A DNA stretch of 7,044 nucleotides, from positions 1-7,044 of the forward strand of contig CALFMA010000374.1 in the NCBI GenBank assembly GCA_937880065.1, read 5' to 3'. Made by a program: the position numbers and the translations under genes. Of this stretch, positions 6,140-7,044 are shown piece after piece. A model generated the notes under the pieces. It did no database searches. It was not told where the DNA came from and saw only the letters and a program-made list of their open reading frames with translations. The first letter of the stretch is position 1. Each line of letters starts with the position of its first letter. Origin of the DNA: an uncultured Ruminococcus sp. Lineage in GTDB: Bacteria; Bacillota_A; Clostridia; Oscillospirales; Ruminococcaceae.

Positions 6140-6967
6140 ATGGGAAGAAATGTAGTATCCGCAAAGCTTGATATAATTTTCAAGAAGATTTTTACCGAAA
6201 ATGCAGATATGCTTCATGAATTTGTTGCAGATATTCTGGAAATACCTAGCGAAAGCATACAGGAAATCACAATCAGAAATCAGGAGCTTTCACCGGAAAA
6301 CTTTGACGGAAAATTCAGCCGCCTTGACCTTAATCTTAAAGTTGACAATGTTCTTGTAAATGTGGAAATTCAGCTTAAAGGTGAAACTGATTTCCGTGAC
6401 AGAGCGTTGTTCTATTGGGCAAAGCTTTATACTTCGGAACTGAAAAGCGGCGATACCTACGGAAAGCTTAAAAAGGCGATAACTATTAATATCATCAACT
6501 TCAATATGTTTGAGGGTGAGGACTATCACACAGAAATAGTTACCGCTGTCAAGGGAACGGATAAAATTTATTCTGACAAATTCAATATGCACTTTTTTGA
6601 ACTGAAAAAGGTCAATCAGAAAGTTAATCCAAATAACCGCAGGGAATTGTGGATGCAGTTTCTGAATGCGGACAGCGAGGAGGATTTTGAGATGTTAAAG
6701 CAGACAAATGTGCCTATTATCAATAAGGCTGTAAATGTTATATACGACCTCAGCGAAGATACAAGAATCAGAGAGGCTGCACGTATAAGAGAAAAAGCAC
6801 TTCATGATGAAGCCTCTGCACTTGCTAATGCTAAGAATGAGGGCAGAGCAGAGGGTAGAGCAGAAGGCAGAGCTGAGGGAGAAGCGAACATCATTTCAAA
6901 AATGAAAGCTTATGGCTTGTCTGATGAACAGATAAAATCAATAATTTTTGGAGTTAATAATGGCTAA
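6140..6967 (+). CDS. Rpn family PD-(D/E)XK nuclease / putative transposase
   Basis: This 275-residue protein belongs to the recombination-promoting nuclease family (PD-(D/E)XK superfamily). The N-terminal domain (~1-180) has the opening SAKLDIIFKKIFTE, the catalytic D63 in RLDLNLKV, and E76-x-Q78 in VNVEIQLK, followed by RDRALFYWAKLYTSEL and AITINIINF. This is the expected metal-dependent DNase core, and the key residues are present. The C-terminal part (~185-275) is helical and charged: YDLSEDTRIREAARIREKAL, four EGRA-like repeats (234-249), then a short DEQIKSIIF helix. Relatives in E. coli promote RecA-independent recombination and act as toxic antiphage factors restrained by a separately made C-terminal fragment. 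The gene has its own promoter and sits right after a shortened gerAC. Its stop overlaps a second copy of its own C-terminal segment. Cellular role here is inferred. Confidence 0.88.
   Translation: MGRNVVSAKLDIIFKKIFTENADMLHEFVADILEIPSESIQEITIRNQELSPENFDGKFSRLDLNLKVDNVLVNVEIQLKGETDFRDRALFYWAKLYTSELKSGDTYGKLKKAITINIINFNMFEGEDYHTEIVTAVKGTDKIYSDKFNMHFFELKKVNQKVNPNNRRELWMQFLNADSEEDFEMLKQTNVPIINKAVNVIYDLSEDTRIREAARIREKALHDEASALANAKNEGRAEGRAEGRAEGEANIISKMKAYGLSDEQIKSIIFGVNNG
6678..6683 (+). promoter_or_regulatory. Internal Shine-Dalgarno within rpn
   Basis: AGGAGG, the perfect anti-Shine-Dalgarno complement, lies 8 nt before an in-frame ATG at 6692. It also encodes part of Ser-Glu-Glu-Asp, so it could arise by chance from codon use. 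Its strength and spacing make internal initiation plausible. Confidence 0.45.
6692..6967 (+). CDS. Possible internally initiated Rpn C-terminal fragment (RpnS-like)
   Basis: Starting at the in-frame ATG for M185 of Rpn, translation would give a 91-residue protein made only of the helical C-terminal region: MLKQTNVPIINKAV, the YDLSEDTRIREAARIREKAL helix, the EGRA repeats and the end DEQIKSIIFGVNNG. It has no part of the catalytic centre. E. coli Rpn loci are reported to make such a fragment, which binds and blocks the full-length toxin. The only evidence here is the AGGAGG at ideal spacing and the domain boundary. No separate promoter was identified. It might not be made at all. Confidence 0.35.
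   Translation: MLKQTNVPIINKAVNVIYDLSEDTRIREAARIREKALHDEASALANAKNEGRAEGRAEGRAEGEANIISKMKAYGLSDEQIKSIIFGVNNG
6741..6812 (+). repeat. Direct repeat, copy A (within rpn)
   Basis: This 72-bp stretch encodes YDLSEDTRIREAARIREKAL and the following residues of Rpn. It recurs at 6973-7044 with a single difference (GAA to GAG, both Glu). The offset is 232 bases, so the two copies are in different frames relative to each other. Confidence 0.95.
6839..6886 (+). repeat. 12-bp tandem repeat encoding EGRA units
   Basis: Four consecutive 12-base units based on GAGGGCAGAGCA encode EGRA-EGRA-EGRA-EGEA (Rpn residues 234-249). The units differ at a few third positions, and the last unit is degenerate. Gain or loss of a unit would keep frame and change linker length in both the full-length protein and any C-terminal fragment. 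Confidence 0.9.
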
Positions 6968-7044
6968 AGTAGTATACGACCTCAGCGAGGATACAAGAAT
7001 CAGAGAGGCTGCACGTATAAGAGAAAAAGCACTTCATGATGAAG
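6960..7044 (+). CDS. Partial ORF: second copy of the Rpn C-terminal segment
   Basis: An ATG at 6960 overlaps the rpn stop by 8 bases and has GGAG (6950-6953) at 6-nt spacing. The frame reads MAKVVYDLSEDT and then follows the Rpn C-terminal helix residue for residue to the end of the window, 28 codons with no stop. The match to Rpn begins at residue ~200, so no nuclease domain is present. The 3' end is outside the window, so length and ending are unknown. It could be a stand-alone C-terminal (antitoxin-like) gene, the remnant of a tandem rpn duplication, or an assembly artefact at a repeat. Spacing and overlap suggest it would be co-translated with rpn if real. Confidence 0.5.
   Translation, partial: MAKVVYDLSEDTRIREAARIREKALHDE
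6973..7044 (+). repeat. Direct repeat, copy B (after rpn)
   Basis: This is 71 of 72 bases identical to 6741-6812, and the match runs to the last base of the window, so its true length is unknown. The left boundary is near 6973; before it the two copies share only scattered bases (GGCT, AAA). Confidence 0.95.

Noticed and set aside
5720..6217. Long minus-strand open frames opposite gerAC and rpn (also at 4018-4368 and 2662-2973)
   Set aside because: They overlap well-supported + strand genes and have implausible composition for real proteins, with no recognisable domain. They are shadows of coding sequence.
6131..6967. Rpn gene as a classical insertion sequence with terminal inverted repeats
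   Set aside because: The family is sometimes called a putative transposase, but no terminal inverted repeats or target-site duplication were found around 6038-6140 or after 6967.
6741..7044. CRISPR-like repeat array
   Set aside because: Only two copies with a 160-base gap that is coding sequence; both copies encode the same Rpn segment.

Overview
The window looks like chromosomal DNA from an endospore-forming, AT-leaning member of the Clostridia, most likely a Ruminococcus-type gut Bacillota. The evidence is a GerA-type spore germination operon, the form of the 5S rRNA tail, strong AGGAGG/AAAGG(A)GGTGA ribosome binding sites, and an Rpn-family nuclease gene of the kind that is common in that group. 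The genus is an inference. Every gene lies on the + strand.

Layout. (1) Positions 1-87 hold the 3' end of a 5S rRNA and its intrinsic terminator, so the window starts just as an rRNA operon ends. (2) Positions 191-2988 hold a two-gene unit with a 1-base overlap: an ECF-like sigma factor and a large single-pass membrane protein, the probable anti-sigma partner or sensor. The outer part of that protein is three tandem copies of a ~200-residue domain. The unit ends in a strong terminator at 3004-3034. (3) Positions 3080-6037 hold a translationally coupled gerAA-gerAB-gerAC operon (overlaps of 8 and 4 bases) for a spore inner-membrane germinant receptor. A sigma-G-like promoter is possible just upstream. 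The GerAC lipoprotein is only 169 residues, about half the usual length, and lacks the C-terminal domain. (4) Positions 6082-6967 hold an Rpn (PD-(D/E)XK) nuclease gene with its own good housekeeping promoter. (5) From 6960 to the end, a 72-bp near-exact copy of part of the rpn 3' end begins again, in a different frame. It has its own ATG and Shine-Dalgarno and runs off the window.

The most interesting part is the last 900 bases. Rpn proteins of Escherichia coli have been reported to be toxic antiphage nucleases held in check by a separately translated C-terminal fragment (gene within a gene). Here the rpn gene has an in-frame internal ATG (6692) behind a perfect AGGAGG at 8-nt spacing. A second stand-alone copy of the same C-terminal segment follows, overlapping the rpn stop codon. 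This could be a doubled antitoxin or a C-terminal exchange cassette. It is a hypothesis from sequence layout and family knowledge, and the copy sits at the very end of the window, where an assembly break in a repeat is a real alternative.

The other points of note are the triplicated sensor domain, the short GerAC next to the rpn promoter, and a perfect 12-bp inverted repeat inside gerAC.
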